Positions 16,764 to 25,651 are shown, counted from the stretch's first letter. The stretch: 64,000 bases of DNA from Methylobacterium nonmethylotrophicum (GCF_004745635.1 NZ_SRLB01000016.1:1-64000); one strand, 5' to 3'. Program-made: numbers and translations. Notes: generated from the sequence alone by a model not told the origin.

Positions 16764-17062
16764 GCCGCCCGCCGGAAAGCCCGGTCTTCGCCGCCCCCTG
16801 GGAGGCGCAGACCTTCGCGCTCGTCGTGTCGCTGCACGATGCCGGCCTGTTCACCTGGTCGGAATGGGCCGCGGCCCTCGGCCGGGCGGGCGACCGGACG
16901 GCGGATTACGCGCTCTGGCTCGAGACGATCGAGGGGCTGATCGCCGCGCGCGGACTCACCAGCCCGGCCGCCCTGGAGGAGCGCCGCGCCGCCTTCGCGC
17001 GGGCGGCCGCGGCGACGCCGCACGGGCAGCCGATCCTGCTGGAGAACGATCCGGGGGCGTGA
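16760..17062 (+). CDS. nitrile hydratase accessory protein (metallochaperone-like)
   Basis: A 100-aa protein resembling the N-terminal part of the beta subunit (FAAPWEAQTFALVVSLHDAG parallels FHAPWERRVFAMAMAMGATG, and LETIEGLIAARGL parallels the beta helix). Such short beta-like proteins (P14K/NhlE type) insert cobalt into the alpha subunit, by subunit exchange in cobalt systems. It overlaps the end of the beta gene by four bases. No amidase or cobalt transporter follows; an inverted-repeat element comes next. Confidence 0.85.
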   Translation: MSRPPESPVFAAPWEAQTFALVVSLHDAGLFTWSEWAAALGRAGDRTADYALWLETIEGLIAARGLTSPAALEERRAAFARAAAATPHGQPILLENDPGA

Positions 17063-17119
17063 AGCCGACGATCTTGTCGAGCCTGACCGCAAGTCGGGCC
17101 GGCGCTTCCACAACTCACG

Positions 17120-17263
17120 ACGTCATCCCGGGGCCGCGCAGCGGAACCCGGGATCCACAAGCGCTGACCCCCAAGTATGAAGCGGACCCCATTTCACCTC
17201 TTTCCCCAACGTCGGCGGTTATGGATCCCGGGTTCTCGGCTGCGTCGAGCCCCGGGATGACGT
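17120..17263. repeat. 144-bp inverted-repeat element
   Basis: The ends are exact complements: 17120-17134 with 17249-17263 (15 bp) and 17145-17157 with 17222-17234 (13 bp). The stretch between the arms (about 17158-17221) is less structured and contains no ORF. The words CGTCATCCCGGGG and CCCGGGATCC resemble intergenic repeats common in Methylobacterium and other Rhizobiales. It fills the gap between the convergent nitrile hydratase operon and the dehydrogenase gene. No transposase is present. Confidence 0.7.
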
Positions 17264-17316
17264 TGTGGGGTGGATATGTGGCGGTCGCCTTGTCCGCTTT
17301 CGTCACCGAATGGTTA

Positions 17317-18195
17317 TTATCGTGCTGCCCGCCGCAGCGACACGGTCGCCAGCGCCGCCAGGTCCTTCTCGCCGTCGCCATGCGCGAGCGCATCGAGGAG
17401 GCTGTCGCGCAGGACGCTCGCCAGCGGCATCGGCACCCGGGCGGCTTCCGCCGCGGCGAGCGCCAGGCGCACGTCCTTGGCGCCGAGCGCGAGGCCGAAG
17501 CCGGGGGGCTCGTAGCGGCCCGCGGCGATCGACGCGCCGTAGTTCTTGTAGACCGGGGCGGCGAAGATCGTGTTCGTCAGGAGGTCGAGGAGGTCGGCGG
17601 CGCTCACCCCGTGGGCCTGCGTCAGGGCGGCGGCCTCGCCCATCGCCTCGATCGCCGCGACGATCATCATGTTGCCGGCGAGCTTGACCGCGTTGGCCCG
17701 GGCCGGCGCCTCGCCGAAGCGCCAGGTCCTGGCTCCCATGGCGTCGAAGAGCGGCTGGGCGCGGGACACCGCCTCGTCCGGGCCGGCCGCCAGGATGTTG
17801 AGCTTTCCCGCCTCCGCGACGTCGGGCCGGCCGAACACCGGAGCGGAGACGTAAGCCACGCCCGCCCGGCCGTGCACGGCGGCGAGTTCCTCGGCCAGCG
17901 CGACCGAGATGGTGCTGGTGCCGATATGGAGCCCGGGCCTCTCGCCCTGGTCGAGCAGCCCGCCCTCGACGATCACGGCGCGCAGGGCCGCGTCGTCGGC
18001 GAGCATCGTCACCGCCGCGTCGCCCCGGAAGGCCTCGGCCGGGGTCGCCACCGGCTCGGCGCCGTGGGCGCGCAGGGCCTCCGCGGCCTCGCCCGAGCGG
18101 TTCCAGACCCGGACCCGGTGGCCCGCCCTCACCAGGTTGAGGGCCATCGGCCGGCCCATCCGGCCGAGCCCGAGAAATCCGACATCCATCGCCAC
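17317..18195 (-). CDS. NAD(P)-dependent beta-hydroxyacid dehydrogenase
   Basis: A 292-aa enzyme of the 3-hydroxyisobutyrate/tartronate-semialdehyde/glyoxylate reductase family. The nucleotide-binding start is MDVGFLGLGRMGRPMALNL, and VWNRS suggests NADP preference because Asn-Arg-Ser follows strand 2. The substrate loop reads STISVALAEEL and VSAPVFGRPDVAEAGKL. The catalytic lysine lies in ANAVKLAGNMM. GGGGAG precedes the ATG. Substrate is not determinable from sequence alone; it is not in an operon with valine-degradation genes. Confidence 0.87.
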   Translation of the reverse strand: MAMDVGFLGLGRMGRPMALNLVRAGHRVRVWNRSGEAAEALRAHGAEPVATPAEAFRGDAAVTMLADDAALRAVIVEGGLLDQGERPGLHIGTSTISVALAEELAAVHGRAGVAYVSAPVFGRPDVAEAGKLNILAAGPDEAVSRAQPLFDAMGARTWRFGEAPARANAVKLAGNMMIVAAIEAMGEAAALTQAHGVSAADLLDLLTNTIFAAPVYKNYGASIAAGRYEPPGFGLALGAKDVRLALAAAEAARVPMPLASVLRDSLLDALAHGDGEKDLAALATVSLRRAAR

Positions 18196-18254
18196 ACGCT
18201 CCCCATCCTTCGGGTTGGGGAGGAGATATGGCGGTAACGCGCGGCGTCAGGCCC

Positions 18255-18692
18255 TCACACGCCCAGCAAAGCCGCCTTCTCGACACCGAGCACGCCGGCG
18301 ATCTCGCCGAGGGCCTTGTGCTCCAGCTCGCTGATGCCGCCCTGGTCGGCGACGTCGGCGGCGATCAGGAAGACGTCCTGGCGCTGCTCCAGCGGGCGGT
18401 CGGCGATGGCGCCGACGAAACGCAGGTTCTCGACCCGGCCGGCCCGGCTCTTCGCCCGGGCGATCGCCTCGTGCAGCTCCTGCTCCAGCTTCAGCACGCT
18501 GTAGGACTTCTGCAGGATCGGGTTGTTGCTGAGGTCCTTGAGCGCCGTCTCGATCTCCTCTTCGTCGATCTCCTGATCGGCCAGGATCACGGTCGCGGCC
18601 GCCGAGCAGGCGGCATGGAGGAAGGCGATGTCGCCGGCATAGGACATGACGACCCGGCCGAACCGGGAGAAGGCATCCTGAAACAGCCCCAT
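18255..18692 (-). CDS. TerB-like tellurite-resistance family protein
   Basis: A 145-aa all-helical acidic protein with two TerB-type half repeats: SAAATVILADQEIDEEEIET in the first and VFLIAADVADQGGISELEHK in the second. The paired acidic loops are the metal-binding feature of TerB. In Rhizobiales such solitary TerB proteins lack the rest of the ter operon; a general stress role at the membrane is suggested by family context only. It lies 59 bp upstream of the dehydrogenase gene on the same strand. The next 261 bases (18693-18953) show no gene. Confidence 0.75.
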   Translation of the reverse strand: MGLFQDAFSRFGRVVMSYAGDIAFLHAACSAAATVILADQEIDEEEIETALKDLSNNPILQKSYSVLKLEQELHEAIARAKSRAGRVENLRFVGAIADRPLEQRQDVFLIAADVADQGGISELEHKALGEIAGVLGVEKAALLGV

Positions 18693-18953
18693 GACACGTC
18701 CTTAGGTGAAAAGTCCTTCGGGCCGGGTGGAGCCGGTCCCTCGTCGCGGCAGATCTGCCATCGATGCATGGACGCGCGCCCAACGACAAGTGCAGCACAA
18801 CCGCGCCCCACCGCCGGAACGGCCGAGCGTGCCGGCTCTGCGCAGAAAAACCCGGGGGCGTGCTCCGCCCGACACGCTGCCGCGCCGCACCGGCGATCAT
18901 CCCGGCGCGGGTCGGACGGCAGCTCGCGTGACGGAGGGGCTTGCGGGGATGCC

Positions 18954-20084
18954 CTACATGGCGATGACCTGGCGGATCGCCTCGCCGCGGTCGAGCCGGT
19001 CGAAGCCCTCGTTGATCTGGTCGAGGGTCAGGGTGCCGGTCATCAGCTTGTTCACCGGCAGGCGGCCCTGGCGGTACAGGGCGATGTAGCGCGGGATGTC
19101 CCGGGCCGGGACGCAGGAGCCCATGTAGCTGCCGCGCACCACCCGCTCCTCGCCGACGAGGCCGACCGGCGGCAGGGTGAAGGTGTGGTTCGGGTTGGCG
19201 AGGCCGGCGGTCGCCGTGGTACCGCCGCGGCGGGTGATCCGGTAGGCGGTGTCAAAGGCCTTGACCGACCCGGCCATCTCGAGGGCGTAATCGACGCCGC
19301 CGTCGGTGGCGTCGCGGATCGCCGCCACCGCGTCGGGGTCGGAGGCCAGGAAGGCGTCGGTGGCGCCGAGTTCGCGGGCGATCCGGAGCTTGTCCTCGGA
19401 CAGGTCGACCGCGACGACGCGGCCCGCCCCGCAGGCGACGGCCCCGATCAGCGCCGAGAGGCCGACGCCCCCTAGGCCCACCACCGCGACGGTCTGGCCC
19501 ATCTTGACCTGGCAGGTGTTCACCACCGCGCCGACGCCGGTCATCACCGCGCAGCCGAACAGGGCCGCCTCGACGAGCGGCACCTCGGGGTCGATCTTCA
19601 CGATCGAGCGGCGCGAGATCACGGCATATTCGCCGAAGGCCGAGACGCCGCTGTGGTGGCTCACCTCGGCGCCGTCGCAGCGGATGCGCTTGGCACCCGA
19701 CAGCAAGGTGCCGCGGGCATTGGCGGCGTTGCCGGGCTCGCACAGGGCGCCCCGCCCCTCGCGGCAGGGTGCGCAGCCGCCGCAGGTCGGCACGAACGAC
19801 ATCACCACGTGGTCGCCGCGCTTGAGGTCGGTCACGCCGGCCCCCGGCTCCTCGACGATGCCGGACGCCTCGTGCCCGAGCGCCACCGGCACCGGCCGCA
19901 CCCGGTCGCCGTTGATGACCGAGAGATCGGAGTGGCACAGCCCGGCCCCGGCGATCTTCACCAGCACCTCGTCCGGGCCCGGCGGATCGAGCTCGATCGT
20001 CTCGATGCGGAGCGGCCGGGTCTCGGCGTAGGGCCGCGCGACGGGGGCGTGGTGCAGCACGGCTGCGCGAAAGCGAAGGGACAC
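18954..20084 (-). CDS. zinc-dependent alcohol dehydrogenase (class III-like MDR)
   Basis: A 376-aa medium-chain dehydrogenase. Catalytic zinc ligands are seen in GAGLCHSDLSVI (Cys) and ALGHEASGIVEE (His-Glu), and structural zinc is bound by CGGCAPCREGRGALC. The Rossmann motif VVGLGGVGLSALIGA is followed by AVDLSEDKL, the acidic residue favouring NAD. Sequence style resembles the NAD-dependent class III/mycothiol-dependent formaldehyde-dehydrogenase-like group, but no thiol specificity can be read. In a methylotroph it may oxidise alcohols or aldehydes. It borders the AT-rich islet. Confidence 0.88.
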   Translation of the reverse strand: MSLRFRAAVLHHAPVARPYAETRPLRIETIELDPPGPDEVLVKIAGAGLCHSDLSVINGDRVRPVPVALGHEASGIVEEPGAGVTDLKRGDHVVMSFVPTCGGCAPCREGRGALCEPGNAANARGTLLSGAKRIRCDGAEVSHHSGVSAFGEYAVISRRSIVKIDPEVPLVEAALFGCAVMTGVGAVVNTCQVKMGQTVAVVGLGGVGLSALIGAVACGAGRVVAVDLSEDKLRIARELGATDAFLASDPDAVAAIRDATDGGVDYALEMAGSVKAFDTAYRITRRGGTTATAGLANPNHTFTLPPVGLVGEERVVRGSYMGSCVPARDIPRYIALYRQGRLPVNKLMTGTLTLDQINEGFDRLDRGEAIRQVIAM

Positions 20085-20257
20085 GATTTATCCTCCCGGC
20101 GGGGCACGTCCGGCGGCCCCGTGCCGGATCAGGCTGGCAGCGGTGCCGCGGCCGGTCAACCGGCCTCCTGAACGCAAACGAACCCCATCCTTATCGTTCG
20201 TGCTGACCATAGCACAACCTTGATTAGGATATCAAAAACCACCTTGATTCCAATCTG

Positions 20258-20285
20258 TTGAAAAATGTAAATTATCCAGTAAATC
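20258..20285 (+). promoter_or_regulatory. candidate sigma-70-like promoter of the islet gene
   Basis: TTGAAA (20258-20263) and TAAATC (20280-20285) are separated by 16 bp, with GAGGA and an ATG close downstream. In such AT-rich DNA chance matches are frequent, so the call is tentative. Confidence 0.35.
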
Positions 20286-20301
20286 TCCTTGAGGACCTGA
20301 C

Positions 20302-20913
20302 ATGACAAAGAAACAACTTAAAACAAGATGCGCAATAGTTATTTTCTATCTCCTGAGCTTAGTTGTGCTGGCAATCATAGATAAAACCAGCTTTTCTCGC
20401 GCTGTCTATGGACATTTGAGTGGAGAAATTTATGTGTTTATGAAGGAATTTTCTTCGATGTTAATCGCGGCAGCAGCAGCGTATCTTGCGTATTGCTTTT
20501 CTCGAAGGCAAATTTTTATTGCCTCGCTAAGAGAATTATGGAAGATGTCGGTAGAGGCTAAAGGCAAATTATTACAATATACCCACTTACAGTCGCCGAC
20601 ACAGAAAGATTTCGGTGAAGCATACACCGCAATATCAAGCACGATTGATAACATGAGATCAGTTTATAGAAACGTAAAAGAATCTGACGAGCGCGTGGGC
20701 TTATTTCCTTTTGAGGCGCTGCACGACATGAGAAAATCGCTTGAAAGAATTGGATTTATAAATGTCACATGGGCCATTAGGAAAAATGAGAGACAAAATA
20801 TTATTCAAGCCTGGAATTCGTTCAGATTTGTATTTCTAAAGGAATTCCAAGCACCTGAGCCGACCTACTCGATAACCAAAAGAAATTCAAAGGATCCAAG
20901 GAAGATAGACTAG
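20302..20913 (+). CDS. two-TM protein of unknown function
   Basis: A 203-aa protein I cannot place in a family. Two N-terminal membrane helices (about 10-27 and 50-66, with AAAAAYLAYCFSRRQIF at the second exit) are followed by a charged, helical cytosolic part of about 130 residues. That part includes TAISSTIDNMRSVYRNVKES and PFEALHDMRKSLERIG. The layout (2 TM plus helical cytosolic tail) is shared with several conflict-system membrane effectors such as SLATT proteins, but no diagnostic motif is present. GAGGA precedes the ATG. Codon use is AT-rich, unlike the rest of the window. Confidence 0.7.
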   Translation: MTKKQLKTRCAIVIFYLLSLVVLAIIDKTSFSRAVYGHLSGEIYVFMKEFSSMLIAAAAAYLAYCFSRRQIFIASLRELWKMSVEAKGKLLQYTHLQSPTQKDFGEAYTAISSTIDNMRSVYRNVKESDERVGLFPFEALHDMRKSLERIGFINVTWAIRKNERQNIIQAWNSFRFVFLKEFQAPEPTYSITKRNSKDPRKID

Positions 20914-20935
20914 AATAGTCATAAAAATTGTAAAG

Positions 20936-21199
20936 TCAGTCGTCGCACGCGCCGGCCTGCCAGAACGGGCGGCGCGCCTCGGCCAGCGCCTCGCGGCGGG
21001 TGAGGCCCACATCCGCCAGGGTCTCGTCAGTCAGGAAGGGCAGGTCGTGCCCGAGGCGGCGGCGGGCGGTCCAGCGCCGCAGCCAGCGCCGCAGGATCGC
21101 GATGCCGGAGAGATGCGGTTCGTGCGCGCGGCTCACGGTCGGCTTCCCCGGCGAGCCCGCGACGCGGTGCAGCGGGAACGGGATGACGGTGGCGGCCAC
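20936..21199 (-). CDS. DUF1127 protein
   Basis: An 87-aa basic protein. The C-terminal half carries the DUF1127 motif (LRRWLRRWTARRRLGHDLPF, then LTDETLADVGLTRREALAEA). Small DUF1127 proteins in alphaproteobacteria have been linked to RNA turnover, phosphate and carbon metabolism, and rapid stress adaptation. The stop lies at the right edge of the AT-rich islet, but the gene itself is GC-rich and native-looking. Confidence 0.8.
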   Translation of the reverse strand: MAATVIPFPLHRVAGSPGKPTVSRAHEPHLSGIAILRRWLRRWTARRRLGHDLPFLTDETLADVGLTRREALAEARRPFWQAGACDD

Positions 21200-21304
21200 G
21201 ACGAGTCTCCTCCTGTGTCGGACGCTCCCCTGCTACCGGACTGGGTCTGCTCCGTATATTGAGTTCTTCAGCGCGCTTCGTGCGCGACGCTCACGAAGGG
21301 GACC

Positions 21305-22189
21305 ATGCGCCACCTGCCGCCCCTGTCCGCGCTGCGCGCCTTCGAGGCTGCGGCGCGCCTCGGCTCGATCACCCGGGCGGCGGACGAGCTCGGGCGCACC
21401 CACGGGGCGGTGTCGCGCCAGGTGCGGGCGCTGCAGGACCATGCCGGCACCGCCCTGTTCGAGAAGGCCGGCACCGGCCTGCGGCTGACGCCGGCCGGCG
21501 AGGCGTTCCGAACCGTTGTGGCGGGGGTGCTCGACGACCTCGAGCGCGGCTACCAGCGCCTGCGCGATGCCGGGCGCGGCCCGACCGTCCACCTCGCCTG
21601 CGGGGCGACCTTCGCGATGCGCTGGCTGGTGCCGCGCCTGTCGGGCTTCTACCGCGAGCGGCCGACGGTGCAGGTGCGGCTCTCGATGACCTCGGCCCGG
21701 GAGATCCGCGACGAGGGCGCCGACCTGGTCCTGACCTGGGACCGGCTCGCCCACCCGATCCGCGACGAGGCGCGGGCGATCCGCCTCGGCGACGTGGCCT
21801 TCGGGGCGGTCTGCGCCCCGGATCATCCGGCCCTGGCGGATGGAGGGCGGCTCCTCGCCGGGACCCGGATCGGCCACGACTACACCCCGCATTCCTGGCC
21901 GGCCTGGGAGGCCGCCTCGGGCTGGCGCGTCGTGGCGGAGCGGGAGATCGCCTTCCCGCATAACGGCCTGTGCATCGAGGCCGCCCTGTCGGGCCTCGGC
22001 ATCGCCCTGGTCGAGCGGCTCCTGGTGCGCGACGACCTGGCGGCGGGCCGGCTCGTCGCGCCTTGCGGCTTCCACGTCTTTCCGGACGGCTTCGCGGTCC
22101 TGCCGGCGGCCGACCGGCCGCTCTCCCCCGCCGCCGCGGCCTTCGTCGACTGGCTGCGGCGCACGCTGGCGGCGGAGGGCTCAGCCTGA
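21305..22189 (+). CDS. LysR-family regulator (GcvA-like)
   Basis: A 294-aa regulator starting MRHLPPLSALRAFEAAARLG, with the N-terminal winged helix (ITRAADELGRTHGAVSRQV) at about residues 17-45. The effector domain has CGATFAMRWLVPRLSGF and VLTWDR, typical of the GcvA/AmpR subgroup. The neighbour upstream is a DUF1127 gene on the other strand, 105 bp away, so a shared divergent control region is possible. The effector cannot be inferred. Confidence 0.87.
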   Translation: MRHLPPLSALRAFEAAARLGSITRAADELGRTHGAVSRQVRALQDHAGTALFEKAGTGLRLTPAGEAFRTVVAGVLDDLERGYQRLRDAGRGPTVHLACGATFAMRWLVPRLSGFYRERPTVQVRLSMTSAREIRDEGADLVLTWDRLAHPIRDEARAIRLGDVAFGAVCAPDHPALADGGRLLAGTRIGHDYTPHSWPAWEAASGWRVVAEREIAFPHNGLCIEAALSGLGIALVERLLVRDDLAAGRLVAPCGFHVFPDGFAVLPAADRPLSPAAAAFVDWLRRTLAAEGSA

Positions 22190-22199
22190 TGAGCCCTCC
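22174..22199. terminator. 10-bp hairpin overlapping the LysR stop
   Basis: GGAGGGCTCA (22174-22183) and TGAGCCCTCC (22190-22199) pair around a 6-base loop that includes the stop codon. A second, alternative hairpin (CCCTCCG/CGGAGGG, 22194-22210) overlaps it. The site lies between convergent genes. Confidence 0.5.
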
Positions 22200-22220
22200 G
22201 CCCCGGAGGGCAGGGCGCGC

Positions 22221-25034
22221 TCAGCCCGTGGCCCGCCGCAGGAGCCGGCCGTGGATCCCGTCCGGCACACCGCCGTCGCGCTCGGCGAAGCGGCGCGCCT
22301 CGTCGGGCGGCAGCGGCCGGCTGAACAGGAAGCCCTGGACCTCGGTGCAGCCCTCCTGGCGGATGCGGGCGAGCTGGTCCGGCGTCTCGATGCCCTCCGC
22401 AGTGATGCCCATGCCGAGCCGTTCGCCGATGCCGACGATCGCCCGCACGATCGCGGCGGCGTCCGGGTCGTGGATGTCGCTGATGAAGGAGCGGTCGATC
22501 TTGATCTTGTCGAAGGGGAAGCGGCGCAGGTAGCTCAGGGACGAGTAGCCGGTGCCGAAATCGTCGAGCGCGATGCGCAGGCCCATGGCCCGCAGACGGT
22601 GCAGGGTGGCGAGGCCGTGCTCGGACTTCGTCATCAGCACGCTCTCGGTCACTTCGAGCTTGAGCCGGCACGGGGGCAGGCCCGACAGTGCGAGTGCCTG
22701 GATCACCGCCTCCTCGAGCCCGGTGCGGAACTGCAGCGCCGAGACGTTGACCGCGACCCGCACGTGGTCCGGCCAGGTCGTCGCCTCGCGGCAGGCCTCC
22801 CTCAGGGCCCAGGCGCCGAGGGGCACGATCAGGCTGGTCTCCTCGGCGACAGGGATGAAGTCGCCCGGAGGGACCGGGCCGCGCGACGGGTGCTGCCAGC
22901 GCATCAGCGCCTCGAAGCTGGTCACGCGGTTCGTCGTCAGGTCGATCACCGGCTGATAGACCAGCCGGAAGTCGCCGCGCCGGATCCCGTCCTTCATGTC
23001 GAGGGCGAGCTGGCTGCGGGTGGTCGCGCGGGCCTGCGCCCCGGCGTCGAAGACCCGGTAGGTGCCGCGGCCGGCGGCCTTCGCCTCGTAGAGCGCGATG
23101 TCGGCGCGCTTGAACACCTCATCGGCGGGGGTGCCGTCCTCCGGGTGCATCGCCACGCCGACGCTGATCCCGGCATCGACCGCGATCCCGCCGAGGTCGA
23201 TCGGCTCGGCCACCGCGCGCACCACCCGGTCCGCGAGGGCACCCGCCTCGTCCTGTCCGGACAGGCCCGACAGGATGATCGCGAACTCGTCCCCGCCGCG
23301 GCGCGCGACGAGGTCGGCGTCGCGCAGGGCGCCCCGGATCCGGTCGGCGACGGCGCAGATCAGCCGGTCGCCGGCCGGGTGCCCGAGGGCGTCGTTGACC
23401 GCCTTGAACCGGTCGAGGTCGCAGGCGAGCACCGCCCGGGCGCGGCCCGCCTCCGGGGGTGCGGCCAGGCGCTCGCGAAAGAGCACCCGGTTGGGCAGGC
23501 CGGTGAGGTCGTCGTGGTGCAGCATGTGGGCGATGCGCCTCTCCGCCTCGCGGCGATGCGAGACGTCGATCAGCGTGCCGACCACGCGCTCGGGGCGGCC
23601 CTGCGCCGCACGCTGCACGATCCGTCCGCGCACCAGCACCCAGCGGGCCGCGCCGTCGGGACCGCGCAGGCGGATCTCGCATTCCAGGCTCTCGGCCGCG
23701 CCCTGCAGGTGCTGGCGCAGGGCCGCGACCATCCGGGCGCGGTCCTCCGGATCGGCGATGGACCGGAAGGCCCCGAGGATCCGGGAGCCGCCCCCGAGCG
23801 CGGCGCGCCACTGGTCCGAGATCCAGATGTCGCCGGTCGGCAGGCTCCAGTCCCACAGGCCGTCGCGGCCGCTCTCGAGGGCGAGCGCCAGCCGCTCCTC
23901 GCTGAGGCGCAGCCGCGCCTCGCGCGTCCGCAGCACCTCCTCGGCGAGGCGGCGTGCGGTCACGTCGAGATGGAGGCCGACGCAGCGGACCGGCTGCCCG
24001 GTACGATCGTCCAGCACGGCGCGGCCGCGGGACTGGATCCAGCGGTGACCGCCGGGCGTATCCGGGCAGCGGACCCGGAAATCGACCGAGAAGGAACGGC
24101 CCTCGGCGAGGCCGGCCTGGATGGCGCCCCACACGGCCGGCAGGTCGTCGGGAACGAGGCGGGCCTCCCACTGCGCCACCGAGATCCGGACGGGCGCCTC
24201 GGCGGCCGCGGGCGGCACCGGGAGGCCGTGCATCCGCGCGCCCTCGGGCGAGAGGTGGGCGATGCAGCCGCCGGCACCAAAATCCCACTCCCACGCCGCG
24301 GCGCCGGCGGCGTCCTGGGCCAGGCGCAGGAGCTTCGTGGTTTCCTCGAGATGCTGGCGCGCCGCCGCGAGGTCGTCGACGTCGAGCGCCGTCGCCAGCC
24401 ATTCCCGGCCGGCCGGCCCGTCGCCGATCGGCCGCAGCGACAGCAGGTGCCATCGGACCATGCCGTCGCGGTCCCTCAGGCGGCAGCGCAGGGTCTGCGG
24501 CTGGCCGCCGTCGCGCGCCTCCCGCCAGGCCCGCGCCACCGCCGGGTCGTCGTCAGGGTGCGCGTCCGGATGCCATAGCGCGGACGGCCCGGGCGGGGCG
24601 GCGGGGACCGGGCAATGCGGGTTGGCGTAGACCGCAGCGCCGGTCTCCCGCGACAGGATCCAGATCATCTGCGGCAGCGCCTCCGCGAGGACCCGGTGGC
24701 GGCGCTCCTGCTCGGCGCGCCCGGATTCGGCGAGGGTGGCCGCCCGCTGCGCCGCGCGCATCCGGAGCAGGACCAGCGCGGAAAGCGCGGCCCCCAGCCC
24801 CGCGAGGGCGGCGAGCAGCGCCACCTGCTCGGTGACCAGCCACCCGAGGACCCCGCTCGCGTCCTCAAGGATCGTCCGGCTCGGGCTCTCGCGCGCCTGC
24901 TCCTCCGACAGGATGGAGCGGTGCACGACGATGCCGCAGACCAGGAGGCCCGGCAGCACCAGCCCGAGGGCCGAGGCGAATGCCACGTTGAGGAGCGGAA
25001 CACGCGTTCCCCGCTTGTGACCCGTGCCGAGCAT
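22221..25034 (-). CDS. membrane PAS-GGDEF-EAL cyclic-di-GMP protein
   Basis: A 937-aa signalling protein. Two N-terminal membrane helices (about 14-37 and 63-90) enclose a short periplasmic loop. Three PAS-type sensor regions follow (about 110-230, 245-365 and 380-500). The GGDEF domain has HHDDLTGLPNRVLF and an intact RRGGDEFAII. The EAL domain has FEALMRW, NVSALQF, EVTESVL, DDFGTGYSSLSYLRRFPFDK and AEGIET. Both cyclase and phosphodiesterase signatures are intact, so it may make or degrade cyclic-di-GMP depending on its signal. It is monocistronic here, convergent with the LysR gene. Confidence 0.93.
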   Translation of the reverse strand: MLGTGHKRGTRVPLLNVAFASALGLVLPGLLVCGIVVHRSILSEEQARESPSRTILEDASGVLGWLVTEQVALLAALAGLGAALSALVLLRMRAAQRAATLAESGRAEQERRHRVLAEALPQMIWILSRETGAAVYANPHCPVPAAPPGPSALWHPDAHPDDDPAVARAWREARDGGQPQTLRCRLRDRDGMVRWHLLSLRPIGDGPAGREWLATALDVDDLAAARQHLEETTKLLRLAQDAAGAAAWEWDFGAGGCIAHLSPEGARMHGLPVPPAAAEAPVRISVAQWEARLVPDDLPAVWGAIQAGLAEGRSFSVDFRVRCPDTPGGHRWIQSRGRAVLDDRTGQPVRCVGLHLDVTARRLAEEVLRTREARLRLSEERLALALESGRDGLWDWSLPTGDIWISDQWRAALGGGSRILGAFRSIADPEDRARMVAALRQHLQGAAESLECEIRLRGPDGAARWVLVRGRIVQRAAQGRPERVVGTLIDVSHRREAERRIAHMLHHDDLTGLPNRVLFRERLAAPPEAGRARAVLACDLDRFKAVNDALGHPAGDRLICAVADRIRGALRDADLVARRGGDEFAIILSGLSGQDEAGALADRVVRAVAEPIDLGGIAVDAGISVGVAMHPEDGTPADEVFKRADIALYEAKAAGRGTYRVFDAGAQARATTRSQLALDMKDGIRRGDFRLVYQPVIDLTTNRVTSFEALMRWQHPSRGPVPPGDFIPVAEETSLIVPLGAWALREACREATTWPDHVRVAVNVSALQFRTGLEEAVIQALALSGLPPCRLKLEVTESVLMTKSEHGLATLHRLRAMGLRIALDDFGTGYSSLSYLRRFPFDKIKIDRSFISDIHDPDAAAIVRAIVGIGERLGMGITAEGIETPDQLARIRQEGCTEVQGFLFSRPLPPDEARRFAERDGGVPDGIHGRLLRRATG

Positions 25035-25651
25035 CGCCCCTGTCCCCGTGACTTCCCGGCGGGGCGCGGACGCAGGCGAGGGCGTGCGCGGAATCCCCTG
25101 GTTTCACCCCGTGGAACGCCCGCGGCCCGAAATCAGCCGAGGCGCTGCCGTGCCTTGTCCTAAGGACATACATGACAAAAAGGGTTCACGAGTGGTTTAT
25201 GACGCTGCTGCCGCTGGATGTCGACCGAGCAGCGTCGGCGTTCTCTCCCAGAGGATTTCGCCTGGGAAAAAGGATGCAGCCCGCGGTAATGTATGCATTT
25301 ATTCCGGATCGACGCCCCGCCGCGACCTCTCCTGCATGGCCACGAGCCTGCACGGGTGCGGCCTGCCGCGACCGGCCGTCCTGACCGGCGGCCCGTGCGT
25401 CAGGCCGTGCCGCCGCTCTGGCCTCGGCCCTGCGCCGACCTGCCGCAGCGACGCCGGACGGCGACTTCCCCGTTCCGTACGTGCGGCAAGTATCCGCACG
25501 CGTTGCGCGAAAGACACGGCGCCGGATACACCTGACCCAAACGGCCTAGATTGCCTAATTTTTGAGCAAACGCACAACAAATGGTTTTGCCACGATGCCG
25601 CCATACTGCCAGCTTGGCCGCAGTTGGACCGAGGACTCTCTCCCAGTGGCA
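25035..25651. other. 617-bp non-coding region upstream of the porin gene
   Basis: The stretch between the divergent cyclic-di-GMP gene and the porin holds no gene I can support. A 70-codon frame at 25172-25384 has unconvincing composition and no family signature. The part from about 25520 to 25600 is AT-richer (for example GCCTAATTTTTGAGCAAA) and is the likeliest place for the porin promoter and a long leader. Confidence 0.4.

Larger units (their letters stand above)
20170..20940. other. AT-rich islet, probably acquired by transfer
   Basis: Base composition changes abruptly near 20170, from strongly GC-rich to AT-rich, and returns at about 20940. The islet holds one gene with its own promoter-like sequence and AT-ending codons unlike its neighbours. 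No insertion sequence, integrase, tRNA or target duplication is visible at either edge. Confidence 0.7.

Noticed and set aside
18255..18692. A tellurite-resistance operon
   Set aside because: Only a single TerB-like gene is present; no terA, terC, terD or terZ neighbours.
25172..25384. 70-codon ORF upstream of the porin
   Set aside because: No convincing ribosome site or family; composition matches non-coding flanks.
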